From Patagioenas fasciata (Eukaryota; Chordata; Aves; Columbiformes; Columbidae), in assembly GCF_037038585.1 (NCBI RefSeq), contig NC_092520.1:55456501-55520500 (forward strand): 64,000 bases of DNA, given 5' to 3'. The position numbers and the translations under genes were made by a program. The notes beneath the pieces are model-generated. The model saw only the letters and a list, made by a program, of their open reading frames with translations, searched no databases and was not told where the DNA came from. Position 1 is the stretch's first letter; every line of letters begins with the position of its first letter. Of the stretch, positions 62,663 to 64,000 are shown in pieces.

Positions 62663-62685
62663 CTAAAGTTCATCATGTTTGAGAC
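62663..62685 (-). CDS. UGGT2: UGGT2 last exon, coding part (HDEL stop)
   Basis: Only 23 coding bases: two complete a split Gly codon, then LKHDEL and TAG. Acceptor TTTGGTTACAG at 62686. The 3' UTR follows on the minus strand. Confidence 0.92.
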
Positions 62686-63686
62686 CTGTAACCAAAGGAC
62701 AAAATAAATTCATAAAATATAGTTATATACAGACTTACTGACTAGTTTTGTAAAATGTGGAGAAAGCCCCTTATTTTCTATTTATTGCTCACCAGTCAGT
62801 TTGGCAACATGAGCTTCATGTTTTGAGCCTCGCTAGAAGTTGACCATAACCTCTCACAAAGAACAGAAGTTACTAGGAACTCTTTGATAGTGAAAAGTGA
62901 ATTTGTTCCCTGACTGAAAACCTTTAAATGTTATCTGCTAAGTTTTTTCTTCAACCTTGAGAGCTGAGATCACCTTTTTTTGTGTGTGTTTCACATCACT
63001 CCAAGAAGTCAAGTCTTAATGTAAGTCCTATACGAGTGTGGTTTTTATTTCTCCTGCGATTTAACTAATTCAGTTTAAAATAATTCCAGTAAAAACAAAC
63101 AAATCAACCAAAATCGATTCATAAAGTAAAACACCATTTAGTTTCGTGCAAAAAGGCCCCGTGTAGATAAGCCCAGAGTGAGAGATGCAGAGACTCCGCT
63201 ACCTACTGCTTAATAGACATTAGCTTTAGATTCTTTAAGTGAGGTCTAAGATAACATGCTTTATTAAATATTTGTGGCTCAAACAATGCGGAACAGTTGG
63301 TTGTGTCTGAGGTCTGAGAATAGGACACCACTAAATTTTCTCTTAGATTCTGGCAGGAAACAAAGGATTTTATCCTCTTAGTGTAAGTCCTACATAAAGA
63401 GGCATCACATATCTCTTAAAAACCACACAATTTCTCTAAGAACAGGGAAAACACCACAGATACAATATTTGTGCCTGCTGACCCTGATTATATTAATATC
63501 AATTTTTTAAAAGCTAACAGATGAATATGCATGTAAATTACCTTTTTGAAAGGAAGATGTGAGATTTTTCTTCTCTTTTTCAATTTGCTGTATTAACTTT
63601 CGTATCTCAGCGTCATAGTCCACCCATTCGGGAACTATTCGGGCAGCAGCCTTTAATTTTGGTTCTTTGGTTTGGGGATTGTTGCA
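62663..63686 (-). CDS. UGGT2: UGGT2, UDP-glucose:glycoprotein glucosyltransferase 2 (3' end, partial gene)
   Basis: Span of the last two coding exons; the rest lies beyond the right edge. Joined, they read [34 protein letters not shown] and finally GLKHDEL-stop, the end of the catalytic glucosyltransferase region and the ER-retrieval signal HDEL. The enzyme family recognises incompletely folded glycoproteins in the ER and re-glucosylates their N-glycans for calnexin/calreticulin binding. The choice of UGGT2 over UGGT1 rests on VDYDAEIR, the HDEL ending and position next to DNAJC3. Confidence 0.93.
62686..63541 (-). other. UGGT2 last intron
   Basis: 856 bp, AT-rich, no repeat recognised. Confidence 0.85.
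63542..63686 (-). CDS. UGGT2: UGGT2 penultimate exon
   Basis: A 145-bp exon, 48 codons plus one base. Acceptor TTAAACTTTCAG, donor AAAAG|GTAATT. It carries the [11 protein letters not shown] block at the end of the catalytic domain and a lysine-rich helical tail. Confidence 0.94.
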
Positions 63687-64000
63687 CTGAAAGTTTAAAA
63701 CATACTAGATGTAAACAAAGCAAATTGGGAAAATATTTCCTTTCCAAGGCAATCTCGCTGCCATCCAGCAAGACCTGGACAGGCTGGAGAGTTGGGCAGG
63801 GAAAAATCTAATGAAATATAACAGGGGCAAGTGCAGAGTCTTACATCTGGGTAGGAACAACCCCAGGTTCCAGTATAGGTTGGGGAATGACCTATTAGAG
63901 AGCAGCGTAGGGGAAAGGGACCTGGGGGTCCTGGTGGACAGCAGGATGACCATGAGCCAGCACTGTGCCCTTGTGGCCAGGAAGGCCAATGGCATCCTGG
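63687..64000 (-). other. UGGT2 intron (partial)
   Basis: Intron upstream of the penultimate exon, filled by a CR1 fragment that leaves the window. Confidence 0.85.
63735..64000 (+). mobile_element. CR1 LINE fragment, cut by the window edge
   Basis: CAGCAAGACCTGGACAGGCT, GGGCAAGTGCAGAGTCTTAC, GGGACCTGGGGGTCCTGGTG and CCCTTGTGGCCAGGAAGGCC are blocks from the end of the reverse-transcriptase frame and the start of the 3' region of CR1, plus strand. The 3' tail lies outside. Confidence 0.92.

Noticed and set aside
1-64000. CRISPR arrays, operons, phage or bacterial defence systems
   Set aside because: The window is vertebrate nuclear DNA with introns and CR1 repeats; repeats seen are microsatellites and dispersed elements, with no regularly spaced direct repeats.

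Overview
The window is nuclear DNA from a vertebrate, most likely a bird. The genes are split into short exons by GT-AG introns. Most recognisable interspersed repeats are CR1 LINE fragments with the typical avian 3' tail (TGATTCTRTGAT). The encoded proteins and the order DZIP1 (minus) - DNAJC3 (plus) - UGGT2 (minus) match the amniote locus equivalent to human 13q32. The species cannot be fixed from sequence alone.

Layout. 1-8093 minus: the 5' part of DZIP1, a ciliary basal-body and Hedgehog-pathway zinc-finger protein; four exons are visible and the rest lies beyond the left edge. Its CpG-island promoter is at about 7.5-8.4 kb and holds a consensus RFX X-box. 8.4-21.8 kb: a gene desert between the divergent genes DZIP1 and DNAJC3. 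It holds CR1 fragments, a G-poor tract, an orphan CpG island at 12.16-12.83 kb, a 77-bp mariner-like hairpin element, a GC-rich block and CA/TA microsatellites. 21.8-22.6 kb: the DNAJC3 CpG-island promoter with an exact ER stress response element (CCAAT-N9-CCACG), an NRF1 site and a CCAAT palindrome. 22175-55251 plus: a complete DNAJC3 (P58IPK), 12 coding exons joining in frame to 1515 nt and 504 aa. 55252-58785: its long 3' UTR, ending at paired AATAAA signals. 58.8-62.6 kb: convergent intergenic DNA and the UGGT2 3' UTR. 62663-64000 minus: the last two coding exons of UGGT2, ending in the ER-retrieval signal HDEL.

How the genes relate. DNAJC3 is an ER-lumenal TPR/J-domain co-chaperone of BiP, and UGGT2 belongs to the glucosyltransferases that sense misfolded glycoproteins in the ER. 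Two ER proteostasis genes therefore lie tail to tail. DZIP1 belongs to cilium biology and shares only the neighbourhood.

I found no bacterial-type system, CRISPR array, rRNA or tRNA, and nothing that looks like a wholly new system. The points most worth checking are an antisense coding-like exon inside DNAJC3 intron 9, the orphan CpG island, a possible divergent transcript with a short ORF at the DNAJC3 promoter, the two non-autonomous DNA transposons, and the DZIP1 start codon separated from codon 2 by a 79-bp intron.
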